Assembly: GCA_037176725.1 (NCBI GenBank)
Contig: JAZBRS010000077.1
Span: 6,324,001 to 6,388,000, forward strand
Reading direction: 5' to 3'
DNA from: Posidonia oceanica
Taxonomy: Eukaryota; Streptophyta; Magnoliopsida; Alismatales; Posidoniaceae
DNA length: 64,000 bases
This document shows, piece after piece, positions 48,722 through 60,120 of this stretch; position 1 is the stretch's first letter; the number at the start of each line of letters is the position of its first letter. Under the pieces are notes generated by a model. It saw nothing but the letters and a program-made list of their open reading frames with translations, was not told the origin of the DNA and made no database searches. Position numbers and translations under genes: made by a program.

Positions 48722-49323
48722 CTAAGGGTGCCCAAGCAGGAAGTTAAAGTTAGGCTCCAAGTCAACATCGAAGGTGACCAGGCCAATGATCAGAGGAATA
48801 ATCAAGATCCCTAGAGTGTCATGGTGAGTGTTATCAAAAGCTGTCATTCCCTTTATCGCCGAAGTGATAACCTCAGCTTTGAATCCGAGCCTGGTTGCAG
48901 TGTGCAACGGACAGACATTAAGGCCTGACCCATTATCAACCAGCGATAGGGGAATGCGAAAGTTTTTGTATTGCACCGTGACAAACAAGGGTTGGTTATG
49001 ATTAATCCCCACCGGCAGCAACTCATCGCTCGTGAAAGAGATGATCTGAGGCTCTGCGATGACGCCAACCATGCTTTCCAGGGCCACGGGTTCTATGGCT
49101 TGGGACACACGGGTAGCTTGGAACACTCGGAGAAAAACCTCACGGTGTTCGGAAGAGGAGTATAAGGTCCCAAATGGAAATATCGGCTTTAACCCTCTTA
49201 AGCTGGGAAGTGATGTTGGTTTTGTGGTGCGGCTTTCTAGTGATAGGAGGGGGTGCTTTGGGAGTTGGCTCTACCGGGCTAGGTGCAGGGGGTTGGCTTG
49301 GTACTGAGGGTGCTGTGGGCTCG
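48722..49323 (-). pseudogene. pol: B protease domain, upstream part cut
   Basis: LVDNGSGLNVCPL active site near 48930, preceded by LKRVKADISIWDL (about 49180) and followed by LGILIIPLIIG and LEPNFNFLLG. A TAG at the 48722 end interrupts the frame. The frame meets fragment G at 49323, so gag is absent. Confidence 0.82.
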
Positions 49324-50367
49324 TGTAGACACCCCATTTTGACAGCCCGGAAGTTGGTTGTTTTCTCCTGTAGGCTCATGTGGACTCTGGATTGGCACTC
49401 CTTTTTCTAACCCATTTTCTCCCCCCAAACCTAGCCCAAAACCTCACCTAAATCCCAAGCCTAAACCCCAAGCTTTTTACAACTTTTAAAACATTTCTAG
49501 GCCCAAGTCCATTTGTAGCCATTGCCAGCTGAGTGTGTTGGACGTTGGAATAGGCAGCGTCCAACTTTGGACGCGCCCTGTGCTAGCGTCCAACATTGGA
49601 CGCCCTCTGCTCCGGTATCCAACGACTCGGTTGCAGCAGCGGTTGCTCTGCCCCCTTCGGCTCACCACCCGTCCACTCCACCGCCTCCCCGCACTTACTA
49701 CCCATACCCTCTCACACTCCATGCCATCCACTACCTTCCAAAGCCCAATTACTACCCATCTTCTCCTTATCAACTCAAATCCCGCTCTCTCTTCTCCTTA
49801 CTGCCATTTGCCGCCTCTATCAGCCACCAGCAGCTTCGTCGCCGCCGACTGACATGCCCATGCCCCTCCTGCCATCCCTTGTGGCTCCCTCACACCTAGA
49901 GCACCTGCCAAAGCCTGCCAATTCCCCCTTGAGCCGCTGCAATTTTGGCAGCAAACCCAAGCACCCATTGCACAAAACCATGCCAACCAGCCTTCTTCCT
50001 CAGAGAGCACAGACCAGCACTGCCACTTTCCTCTGGAATTCTCCACCTCTAAAGCCAAACCAAGTGTCCACCTTCCTCCTGGACCCTTCGCCGACCTCTC
50101 CCATGCTTCCAGCAGCCCGCACGAGCTCACCGGAGTCAGCTGGTCGTCCACTTCCATATCGCCGATAAAGGAGGTCGACACACCGTTCCAGGCCGCAACG
50201 AGGTAAGCACTCTATCCCCATACGTCATGCATGCTAGTATGAATGTTCCCATGCATTTTCGCATTTTTCTGAATCCTTTTGGCCACGATTTGTTGCCAGA
50301 ATGGAGTTCAGTGTGTTGGAAGCACCAGCTGGTGCGTCCAACGTTGGACGCGGCATAGGCCAGCGTC
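49324..50367 (+). repeat. LTR fragment G (Alpha family), cut by Delta
   Basis: Starts TGTAGACACCCC at 49324 in plus orientation and follows the first 1.04 kb of the Alpha-family LTR (compare 8304 down to about 7245). It is cut at 50367 where Delta's LTR begins. GTTGGACGC-type hairpin words lie at 49537-49625 and 50315-50365. No polypurine tract precedes it, so it is a 5' or solo LTR. Confidence 0.82.
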
Positions 50368-50999
50368 TGTAGCGATCCCGATCGGAACCAGGCTCGCTAT
50401 TTAGCGGCGATTGAGATCCGAGGAAGAGGCTCAACTCGAAAACACTTAAAATCGAGGAGAAAAAGGGAGAGATAAGACAAATCAGAGTCGCCACCACGTC
50501 TATTAACGGAAGACGAGGAAAACCGGGGTAATGCGTGAATTAACGCGCAAAACCGAGCAATAAATGCAAAGCAAAGCAATGCAAAGGGAAACAAATGCAA
50601 ACAAATGCAAATGAGATGACTCTAGCCTAGGATAAAGGCGGTACGGTCATTGCGGGCCAAAAGACAGGGTAAGGACTCCTGTTACGTGCGGGGAAGGTGT
50701 TAGGCACCCCCGACACGCCCGAAAATCGATCTTTCTAGGCTTACGCTCGCATACGCAGAAAGATGCAGGATTGAATGCCTATGTGCCTATGAATGCCTAA
50801 ATGAATGCTCGAGGAGTGCTCTAAGTGGGAAGAAACAATGCAAGGAAGTAAACGTGCTCTCTAAGTGCTCAGCTACGCTGTCCGTGTTCTGAACCAGGCG
50901 AAACCTGGCTCGTGAGAACTCCAGGCAGTAAGCATCACAGCCCTATATGCAAATGCAAGCGAGAAAACAAAACAGCGTGAAAACCATGCAATGGGGTCG

Positions 51000-51315
51000 A
51001 CATGCAAGGGAAAACGGCGCAAAACACGCAAAACGAGGCGAGAAACGAGAAAGGCACGCAAAACGATGCAAAGAAGCGAAATCGGCATGCGAAACAAGCG
51101 GGAAAGCGAGACAACACGCAAAACGAGACAAGAAAACAGGAAACTACTCAAAACGAGACGAGAAAACAGAAAGGTACGCAAAACGGAGCGAGAGCAAGAA
51201 ACTGACACATGAAACGAACGAGAAGGCAAGACAGTGCGCAAAACGAGACAAGAAAACAGATGGGTACGCAAAACGGAGCGAAAACGAGGGCGGGCACGCG
51301 AAACGGTGCCAAAAC
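51000..51315. repeat. GCAAAACG tandem array in Delta LTR
   Basis: Units of about 35-45 bp built on 'acgcaaaacgag(a/c)gagaaaacag', counterpart of 35700-36140, ending in a poly-A run at 51338. Confidence 0.78.
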
Positions 51316-52129
51316 AGCGAAGCAAAAACCTCGAAAAAAAAAAAAAAGCCATGCAAATGCAAGAATGCAGAAAGAGATTAGAAGGGGGGCAAAGGGGAGG
51401 CAAAACAACGTGTGTATAAGAACAAACGCTGTTTAGGACCACTCAGAGTAGGTGTGAAGACCTACTGAGGGGAGAAGGGGCAAATGGAGGGATCACCACC
51501 TCTTTGCGACTATTTCCCACTAAACCGTTCCACGGTGTGTCTCGCATGCTGCCCAAAGCTCGCGATGCGATCGGATCGTGGAAAAAGGGGAAGAAAGTCA
51601 CATAAAGTGGCAAATCCAGGGAGAACGCAACACGAAACACACAGCGAAACGCGAAACGAGGATTTGAGTAGACAAGCAGAAAGGGGAAGTCCTATTCTAC
51701 ATGCTCAAAGAGACAGAAAGCGAAAACGAGGAAAACTGTGCAAATGCCATGCAAATGAATGCAATGCAAAGGTTCAGGAGGACATACCTGGAAATCCGGG
51801 AGCCTGATCTGAAATCTGTCTGGTCCGTGCTGAAGAGCGCTTCGCCGCGGTCGCCTGGGCAGCTTACTCGAGAAGATCCAACGGCCGGATTAGAAGATGT
51901 CGCAGCTCCAAGGCAGAAGGGCCAGAACAGGGGAGAAGAACAGATCTAGGTGTTTAGGAGGTCCTAGGGATGTGCAAAAGGGGCCTCCCAAGTGAAAGGG
52001 AGCTAGAAGTGCTAAGTGTGTGCAAGAAGATGCTAAAATGCAAGACTAAATGAGTGCAGGATGCATGCGAAAGCAAGAAAAGCAAAGAGAAGTAATTTGG
52101 GAAAAACCAGGAGTTCAGAAAGCATTTTG

Positions 52130-52880
52130 AAAAAGAAGAGGGGCTAAAAGTGCAAATTTCCCAGAAAACAAGGTTCCACAGGAGAAGACTTTGAAAACAG
52201 GGGAAGACAAGGGTCTATTTGGCAAAAAAAACTAGGCTCAGAAAGGTGTTTTGAAAAGAAGGTATGTTTTGGAAGAGATTTTGAAACAAAAAAGGGGGCA
52301 GAGTGCAATTCTGAAAAAATCTAGGGTCTAAAATGCAAATTTTCCAGAAAACAAGGTCCTGGGGAGTCTGGGGGTACTAGTGGAAGGTCTGTATGAAATT
52401 TGGTAGGCATAGGGGCTAAAATGCAACCTAGGGGCAAAATGGTCTTTTCACACGATTTTTTAAAACATGCAGGGACCTAGGTGTGATTTTCAAATCATGC
52501 AGGGGCTGAAAATGCAATTTAGTATGGAAAATATGCTCTGGAAATTAAATGACAGGACCACAGTGCAATTTCTGGAAAACATGGGGTTAAAAATGCAATG
52601 CAGTAAGTTAAAATGCATGCAGCACAGTTATTGTCCATTTAAAATGGACCTAACTGTAAATATGCAAAAGCAGAGGGGCAAATGTGCAATACAACAAACA
52701 AAAATTAAAAATAAAACCTAAGTTCTACAGTGCAGAGGATCAGGTTGCAAATACTGAGAACTGAAGGGGCCCAAAATGCAATATTATATGGCAAACTATA
52801 TGCATTAAATCTAATTAAACTACTGCAGGACTTAAGTGTAAAAATCAAGAACTGAAGGGCTAAAGCGTAAAAAACTGTAA
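52130..52880. repeat. Degenerate 'aggggctaaaatgcaa' repeats in Delta LTR
   Basis: The phrase recurs near 52140, 52325, 52410, 52502, 52585, 52675, 52765 and 52855, every 60-90 bp, as in A's LTR. Confidence 0.65.
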
Positions 52881-54776
52881 CTAGAAAGCACAGTAAATGG
52901 ATCAGCACGCAAATAAGGAAAAACATAAATATTTCATGCAATTTAATATGGTTTCAGTTCAGAAATCAGCAGATTAAATTAAACAAAGGACTGGAATGCA
53001 GAATGATAAAAACTCAGACCAGAAATGCAATATTTGCAAGAAAACTTAGATATCAGAAAAATAAGTGAACAGTGCCATGGCCGTCGGCCATGGACGCTGT
53101 AGTAGCAAGCTGCCAGCGTCCATGAACGCCGGCACGGGGGTGTTGGAGCGGCGCAGACCGGTGGGGAGGCGCCTCCAGGTCCTGACGGAGGTCGGACGAC
53201 GCTCGGCGGAGGACGACGCAGCCTGGAGCGCGCTGGAGCAGTCGCCGGAGCTCTGCAGAGCCTCAGGAGGTTCGTCCGGCCGATCAACGCAGCGATGCTG
53301 CGTTATGAGGGCTGGGGAACGCTCCTGGGACTCGTGCGGAGCTGAGACGATCGCGGGAGCTGCGTTCCGCTGCCCGGAGCGACGAAGCGACCGAAGAACT
53401 GCGCCGGAGAAGACGACCGGAGCGGCGAGCAGAGACAAGGCAAGAGGGCCGGAAACCTATTTCTAAAAGGCTGAGAAGCAACGCAGGATGAAAAGGAGAC
53501 TAAGGGAGCAAGAAAATACCTGTTTCCGTGGCTGGGATGTCCTCCCGACGCAGGTGGCTTCAGAGGTCGCCGGTGGAGCTCGTCCGGTCGTTGTGGAGGC
53601 TATCTGCTGCTCGCGAGGACTGGGATCGACTCAGAGTGACCCTCCGGAGCTTCCTGGATGGTTGGACAGCTGCTGCGAAGACCGGCGGAAGATCTGGCTG
53701 GTCGTGGGTTCACAGAGGCAGCCGGAGGTCGGGGGGACTGTTCGCTGCACGCCGGACTGGATGGGACCCTCCGGGTGGTTGCTGGAGGGCTGAGGAGTGT
53801 AGCTGGATGCTCGGAGAAGGTTTCTGGTACGAGTGGAGGGGAATTTGAGGTCTGGGTTGATTTCTGACAGAAATAAGGTTAAGTGTTTGAAGTGGAGTTT
53901 AAGGTCTGTGGTGGATGATTTGGTTTGCTGTTGGAGGCTCTGGAAAGGTGGATGTCCAGTGAATCTCTGGAAGAAATTTGGGAGAAGGCGGTGAGCTGGA
54001 GTAGTGGGAATTGGGGAATGGGTTCAGGTCGGTGGCGGTTGGCTTTCAGAGGGATTAGGTAGTGATTTAGGTGGGGGAATGGCTGGGAAATGCTGGAGGA
54101 AGAAGGCCAGGTGTTGGGTGAGATTGGGGAAGTAACAGGGAGGAGGATGAAGGCCAGGAAGGGTGTTGGTTAGCTGGGAATGGAAGAAGGGCGTTTGCTG
54201 AACTTTTCAGAGAAGAAAAGGGGAGAATTGGGTGTGGGGATCGGTCTGAAGTGGAGGCTTCTCTCCGAGATGCAAGGGTGGCTCTCAAACACTCTCCTCT
54301 ACTCTCTCTTCACTCTGGAATTGGATGAAATGCCCAGGAGAAGGGAGGCTGCACTGGTGGAAGGAAAGTCCGGACTCTGGTCTGATCCTACTCTCGCACT
54401 GGTTCGCTCTCTCCTTAGTTCTCTCTGATTGCCTCCCTCTGCTCTCCCGGATTGAAGGAGGAACGGGCTAAAAAAAGAGGAGGAGGAGACTGCTGGGCGC
54501 GAGCCAGTGGTTTGAATTCCACCGGCGTCACTGCAGCTGAAGGGACCAGCAGCCGGCGAGATGACAGGCACTTGATGCCTCCCAGAATCGGTGCTGAGAT
54601 AGAAGAGAGGCGGCGAGTTCTGTAGACGATAAGATGGAGGCTCGAATTTGAACAAAGGAGGGAATGCTGTAGTCGCGAGCTCGCGGGAAGAAAAATCGGT
54701 GGAGAGAAACACAGAGGAGGAGAGGAAGAAGAAGGAGGAGAGGGAAGCGGGCCGGACTGCTGCGGGCCGAGAAAAA

Positions 54777-54875
54777 GAAAGAAGAAAAAAAAAAAAAAAA
54801 AAAAAAAAAAAGGCCGGATTGAGCCCAGTAAGGAAAGAAAGAAAGAAAGAAAGAAGGAAGAAAGAAAGAGAGGGT
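54777..54875. repeat. Poly-A and GAAA microsatellite
   Basis: A 30-base A run followed by (GAAA)n; apparent Lys/Glu-rich reading frames here are composition artefacts. Confidence 0.9.
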
Positions 54876-56398
54876 AGAATGGGGAAATAAAATAGGTGAA
54901 AATAAACTAAAAATAAATAAAAATATTAGAAGAGTTTTGCTGTAGATTAGGATTTTAATTAAGATTTTTAATGGTCATTTTGAGTTGATTAGTGTGTTTT
55001 GGGCTTGATTAGGGTTTTAGGATTTTGGTTTTGTTTTTAATTGGTTTTCACTTGATTAAATGTTTGTTAATCCCTTTTTAAATTATTTTAAAAATTTTAT
55101 TTCTTTTGTTGGACACTTAGGATATTAATTAGGATTTTTTAGGATTTATTTTCCTATTAATCAGGGTTGGTTTTATGTTTTCAAGTTGTAGTCTTCTTAG
55201 GGTTTTTCCTTCTTAAATCTTTTAAGTTATGTTTGGATTTTTATTTATTGGTTTTTTCTTGAAGTTTTTAGTTGGATTTTTTTCTGGTTTAATAGGGTGT
55301 TTTTGAGCTTTTCAGATGTGTTTTCTTTTCTCTCTTTTTTTTTTATTAAGTTTTTACTTGTTTTTCTTATGTTCGTTAGGTTAAGTCTTTTGCCTTTCTT
55401 AATTACTTGTTCTAGTATTTGATTTTTTAATTCTTCTTTTTGGGTTTGTTTTTTAATTCCTCTGATGGGTTTTTACCTTTGGTGGGTTTTGATTTTATTT
55501 TAGCTTTTTCCTTGATTTTCCAGTGTTTTCTTTTGATTTGTTTTGCATTTTTTAGTTTGCATGTTTGGTTTTCTTTTTAGCTTGATTTAGTTAAGTTCAA
55601 GTTGTTAATTGCTTGTTTGATATTTTTTTTAATTGTTTTTCTTAGTGTACTGATTTGCTTGTTTTATGTTTTGAGATTTTACAGATTTTTATGGGTTTTT
55701 GTGGATTTTTGCGAAAGGGAGAAAAGGGGAAGAGAAGGAGGGAAGAAATGGAATAAAAAGGGGAATAAAAGGGGAAAGGATAGATTGGAGGAAAACGATT
55801 TTTAAAAATTCAGAAAAAGTGTTAAAAATAAAGTAAAAATCAGGAGAGGATAGAGGAGGGGTAGAAGCACAGAGGGGGCCCACAGCCAAACCCAAAAAAG
55901 GATGAGAAAGGGGGAAAAAGGGAGATGATAATCAGGAGAGAGAGAGGAGAGAGAAAATGATAATCCCGGAGAGAGAAAAGGATAATTTGAGTGAAAGAGG
56001 GTCTCAATGGTCTTGGAATGGAGTGAAAATTGGTGGGAGGGTAGTCTAGGTTTTGAAGTCTTGGGTCTGAAATTTTGGTTTGATTCTAAAGAGGTTTTGG
56101 AGGGGTTTCAAGGTGTAGAAAAAGGGTAGTTTCACCTAAGTTTTCTAGGGTTTTTGGGAATGGGTCAGGCTTGGAAAATCCTAGGTTTTTGGGTAGGTTT
56201 GTTGAGTGGATAGTGGTGGGTTTTCCTATGAATTTTGGTTAGGTTTTGAGGTTGGGAAGGGGGGTAAAGGTTTAGGCCAAAATGGGCTGATTTTGAAGGG
56301 TAGAGAGGAGGATTAGGGTTAGGGTTTGGTTGGGGTTTGATCCAGCAATCAACCAGAGGGCTCCAAGGGTCTAGGCCTGCCAAGATGGGGTGTCAACA

Positions 56399-56412
56399 GA
56401 TGCCCCTCCCTG
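56399..56412 (-). promoter_or_regulatory. Polypurine tract of Delta
   Basis: Minus-strand CAGGGAGGGGCATC abutting the LTR start TGTTGACACC. Identical to B's tract. Confidence 0.85.
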
Positions 56413-56947
56413 AGCGAGGGCAAGCGGAGCGCGGCCGCTGCTCAGGGTTGACAAGACACCCCATCTGACCGGCGGGAGCAGCGGGTTGCTATGGGCGTGA
56501 GCTACTTATTCGGCGGATGCACCGAAGATCGTAGCCCGTTGCCGCAATGCAAAATGCCAGTGCAGATGGATGCTGTGCTGTGTGTATGTATGCTGATGCG
56601 AGTGCAATGCAAGAGTTAGTATAAAAGTTAGTGCAGCTGGAAGAAAATGCTAATGCTGTGCAAGTGATACTGATGATGCTAAAATGGCGTGCAGTGCTAG
56701 CTAAGAAAATGCAGAGATGATGCAAGAAAATGGTAAAAAGGCGCGATGTGGTGCAAATGCCTGGCAGGGAGGGCAGGCTTGCACGACAAAGCGAAGGAAA
56801 ACAGGGTGCAGCTGGTCCCCGCCCGGGGAGCAAGCTAGCAGGAAAGAAGGGCGCGAGGGGAGAGAGGCCAACTCTCCCATCGCAGAAAGGGGGTGCGTGA
56901 CTTTGTCTTCCTGGGACAAGGTCACGCCGAAAAGGAGAAAAAAAAAT

Positions 56948-57725
56948 GATAAGGTGACGGGCTTATCGTCCGGATAGTTTACAGTCCTATCAACCGGGAG
57001 CGACAGTTTACGGTCCTGTCAACCGGAGCAGTTGTGAGTGATAGTTACTGGATATCAGCCGTATAACATGGTTGTGGGTGATAGTTTAGGAGTATCAGCC
57101 TAACGACAGTTTACGGTCCTGTCAACCGGTGGATAGTTTACAGACCTATCAACTGGAGGATAGTTTACAGTCCTATCAACTGGAAACCCACAAACCATGA
57201 GTGATAGTTACTGGATATCAGCCGTATAACGCAATGCCGGATAGTTTACAGTCTATCATCTGGAACGACAGTTTACGGTCCTGTCAACCGGCGGATAGTT
57301 TACAGTCCTATCAACTGGTGGATAGTTTACAGTCCTATCAACTGGAAACAGCATTGCGAGGGACAGTTACTGGATGTCAGCCGTATAACATCATTGCGCG
57401 TGGTAGTTTACAGTCCTACCAACTGGTGGATAGTTTACAGACCTATCAACTGGAGCGACAGTTTACGGTCTTGTCAACCGGCGGATAGTTTACAGACCTA
57501 TCAACTGGAAACGCGCGATGATGAGGGATAGTTACTGGATATCAGCCGTATAATGCAATTGCGGGATAGTTTACAGTCTATCATCTGGAACGACAGTTTA
57601 CGGTCCTGTCAACCGGTGGATAGTTTACAGACCTATCAACTGGAGGATAGTTTACAGTCCTATCAACTGGAAACCGCAATTGCAAGGGACAGTTACTGGA
57701 TGTCAGCCGTATAACACAACTGCGG
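56948..57725. repeat. Array of short hairpins with GATAG/GACAG/GGTAG arms
   Basis: About 20 hairpins of 17-20 bases. Type 1 has loop TTTAC(A/G)GTC with arms GATAG/CTATC (56973-56991), GACAG/CTGTC (57002-57020) or GGTAG/CTACC (57402-57420). Type 2 has loop GTTACTGGA with arms GATA/TATC (57040-57056) or GACA/TGTC (57362-57378). Both arms change together. Units follow each other every 25-40 bp in mixed order with 'cagccgtataac' spacers. Confidence 0.85.
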
Positions 57726-57744
57726 GCCAACCATGGATCGGCCA

Positions 57745-57915
57745 GAAGATAGTTTAGGTTATCAGCCTGAGAGTGATTGATTGTTGATAGTTTCGGATAT
57801 CAGCCTAGCACGAGTGATTGATTGATTGATAGTTTCGGATATCAGCCTAGCACGAGTGATTGATTGATTGATAGTTTCGGATATCAGCCTAGCACGAGTG
57901 ATTGATTGATTGTTA
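57745..57915. repeat. Tandem repeats with GATA-GTTTCGGA-TATC hairpin
   Basis: Three to four copies of a 40-44-bp unit, 'gattgattgatagtttcggatatcagcctagcacgagt'-like, each with arms GATA and TATC. Confidence 0.8.
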
Positions 57916-57949
57916 AGAGGGGACGAGAGCATGATGAGAATGATAAGAT

Positions 57950-58625
57950 ATCGGACTTATCGGCCGGCAAAGAGGGGATGAGGTAATGATGAGAAGTTAA
58001 GCTACAGAGGGGGATGAGATCATGATGAGAAGCTAAGCTAAAGAAGGGGGTGAGATCATGATGAGAATTTAAACTAAAGAGGGGGATGAGATCATGATGA
58101 GAATTTAAGCTAAAGAGGGGGATGAGATCATGATGAGAAGCTAAGCTAAAGAGGGGGATGAGATCATGATGAGAATTTAAGCTAAAGAGGGGGATGAGAT
58201 CATGATGAGAAGCTAAGCTAAAGAAGGGGATGAGATCATGATGAGAATTTAAGCTAAAGAGGGGGATGAGGGAATGATGAGAAACTAAGCTAAAGAGGGG
58301 GGTGAGATCATGATGAGAATCTAAGCTAAAGAGGGGGATGAGATCATGATGAGAAGCTAAGCTAAAGAGGGGGATGAGATCATGATGAGAAGCTAAGCTA
58401 AAGAGGGGGATGAGATCATGATGAGAATTTAAGCTAAAGAGGGGGATGAGGGAATGATGAGAAATTAAGCTAAAGAGGGGATGAGGGAATGATAAGAAAT
58501 TAAGCTAAAGAGGGGGATGAGGGAATGATGAGAAATTAAGCTAAAGAGGGGATGAGGGAATGATGAGAAATTAAGCTAAAGAGGGGATGAGGGAATGATG
58601 AGAAATTAAGCTAAAGAGGGGATGA
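57950..58625. repeat. 36-bp satellite-like array, about 17 copies
   Basis: Unit of 36 bp built on 'taagctaaagaggggg' plus 'atgagatcatgatgagaa'. The core ATCATGAT is a perfect palindrome. Some copies carry 'gggaatgatg' in place of the palindrome. Edges have the GATAAG/CTTATC hairpin. Confidence 0.88.
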
Positions 58626-58629
58626 GGGA

Positions 58630-58860
58630 ATGATGAGAATGATAAGATATCGGACTTATCGGCCGGCAAAGAAGGGGTAAGGGAATGATGAGAATGATAA
58701 GATGTCGGACTTATCGGCCGGCAAAGAAGGGGTAAGGGAATGATGAGAATGATAAGATGTCGGACTTATCGGCCGGCAAAGAAGGGGTAAGGGAATGATG
58801 AGAATGATAAGATATCGGACTTATCGGCCGGCAAAGAAGGGGTAAGGGAATGATGAGAAG
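58630..58860. repeat. Tandem repeats with GATAAG...CTTATC hairpin
   Basis: Four copies of a unit of about 56 bp: stem GATAAG/CTTATC around ATATCGGA or ATGTCGGA, then 'ggccggcaaagaaggggtaaggg'. Confidence 0.85.
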
Positions 58861-58999
58861 AAACCATCCCTATGACGCCAGGAACGTCATAGGGGAAAGG
58901 GGGAGAGAATGATACCGTAGGGCGATCAAAAGATGCCCCTGGTGTCGGGATGACACCAGGGGTTGGCCAGCGCGTCCTTGGCATCGAAAGCAGAGAGTG

Positions 59000-59860
59000 A
59001 TGACAAGAGTGTCGTGCTTGTCAGACGAGTAGTTTGGGGTACCAGCCCGCAAGGGATTCAGCTGAGGGCGATCAGCTGGGGACTCAGCTGGGGTGACCAG
59101 CCGAGAGAAGTGTCAGGTTGACGGACCTTTCGCCGAGCAGTTTGGGGTGCCAGCCCGTAGGGGATGGTGGTCCAGCTGGGGGCGACCAACTGGGGACTCA
59201 GCTGGGGTGACCAGCCGAGAAGAGTGTCAGGTTGACGGACCTTTCGCCGAGCAGTTTGGGGTGCCAGCCCGTAGGGGATGGTGGTCCAGCTGGGGGCGAT
59301 CAGCTGGGGACTCAGCTGGGGTGACCAGCCGAGAAGAGTGTCAGGTTGACGGCCCTTTCGCCGAGCAGTTTGGGGTGCCAGCCCGCAGAGATAATGATCC
59401 AGCTGGGGGCGACCAACTGGGGACTCAGCTGGGGTGAGCAGCCGAGAAGAGTGTCAGGTTGACGGACCTTTCGCCGAGCAGTTTGGGGTGCCAACCCGCA
59501 GGGGAATTTAGCTGAGGATGATCAGCTAGGGATGATACCGCAGGGCAGCCAAGAGATGCCCCTGGTGCCAGGATGCAAAGATAGATGAACGAGTGGATGG
59601 ATGATAGGTTGACGAACCCATCGCCGAGCAGTTTGGGGTGCCAGCCCGTAGGGGACTCAGCTGGGGATAATCAGCTGAGGATGATGATAGGTTGACGGAC
59701 CTTTCGCCGGGCAGTTTGGGGTGCCAGCCCGCAAGGGACTCAGCTGGGGATAATCAGCTGAGGATGATGATAGGTTGACGGACCTTTCGCCGGGCAGTTT
59801 GGGGTGCCGGCCCGCAAGGGACTCAGCTGGGGATGATCAGCTGAGGATGCCGGATGGCGT
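59000..59860. repeat. 114-bp tandem repeats built of hairpin modules
   Basis: Copies start at 59112, 59226, 59340 and 59453 (period 113-114 bp), then shorter copies from 59610, 59690 and 59770. Each holds the TTGACGG-loop stem, a GCA...TGC (once GTA...TAC, 59029-59042) palindrome around GTTTGGGG, and CAGCTGGGG/CCAGC words. A perfect TGACAAG/CTTGTCA stem lies at 59001-59023. Confidence 0.85.
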
Positions 59861-60120
59861 AGCTTGACGACGCGGGTCCGCAGATGTTCTGGACTCTGGA
59901 TTGGGTGCTGAGGACTTTGCTGCCTTGTGATGCCTGCAAGTCTGGTTAGAGGGCCCAAGATGATGATGATAATGATATGCAATGCGGCAAGGAGTCTTGA
60001 TGTGCAAGCAGATGGCAGAAACAGTTTTCATTGATAAAGCTTGATGAGTACAATGCCTATGGCAGGCCAGAAATGTACAGCATAATCCGAAAGAAGACCA
60101 CATGATGGTTGCACAAGGGC
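59861..60120 (-). other. Probable 3' untranslated stretch of the mobile-domain-like gene
   Basis: Directly downstream of the TAG at 60121. Contains an AATGAAAA word near 60027 that could act in poly-A signalling; otherwise ordinary sequence running into the repeats. Confidence 0.4.

Larger units (their letters stand above)
37909..49323 (-). mobile_element. Element B: Ty3/gypsy (Tat/Ogre-like), minus strand, 5' end beyond G
   Basis: Minus-strand order from the right: protease (49323), linker, RT and RNase H, second RNase H, integrase (cut at 43587), foreign LTR F, a short 3' region, polypurine tract and 3' LTR (41232-37909). The 3' LTR ends inside A's 5' LTR, so B inserted there. The gag and 5' LTR must lie right of Delta, outside the window. 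The 3' LTR is Alpha-family although its pol closely resembles A's. Confidence 0.82.
50368..56398 (-). repeat. 3' LTR of Delta (6031 bp)
   Basis: Starts TGTTGACACCCC at 56398 after the polypurine tract and ends ...GGGATCGCTACA at 50368. Regions, from the right: T-rich 54900-55700, purine tracts 54640-54890, a GC-rich block 53060-54640 with arginine/serine-biased spurious ORFs, 'aggggctaaaatgcaa' repeats 52140-52870, a block shared with A's LTR at 51480-51610, and 'gcaaaacg' repeats 51000-51310. Stem CATGGACGCTG (53089-53099) with CAGCGTCCATG (53114-53124). Confidence 0.85.

Noticed and set aside
53046..53466. Arg/Ser-rich ORFs on both strands in the GC-rich part of Delta's LTR
   Set aside because: They overlap in several frames, have no recognisable domain and sit in an LTR.
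54648..54890. Lys/Glu-rich ORF
   Set aside because: Produced by poly-A and GAAA microsatellite.
59093..59437. Plus-strand ORF of 114 codons
   Set aside because: It follows from a 114-bp repeat period; no homology and wrong strand for Delta.
56948..59860. Repeat-spacer pattern resembling a CRISPR array
   Set aside because: Units are tandem with conserved spacers and differing arms, no cas genes are near, and the DNA is plant retrotransposon sequence.
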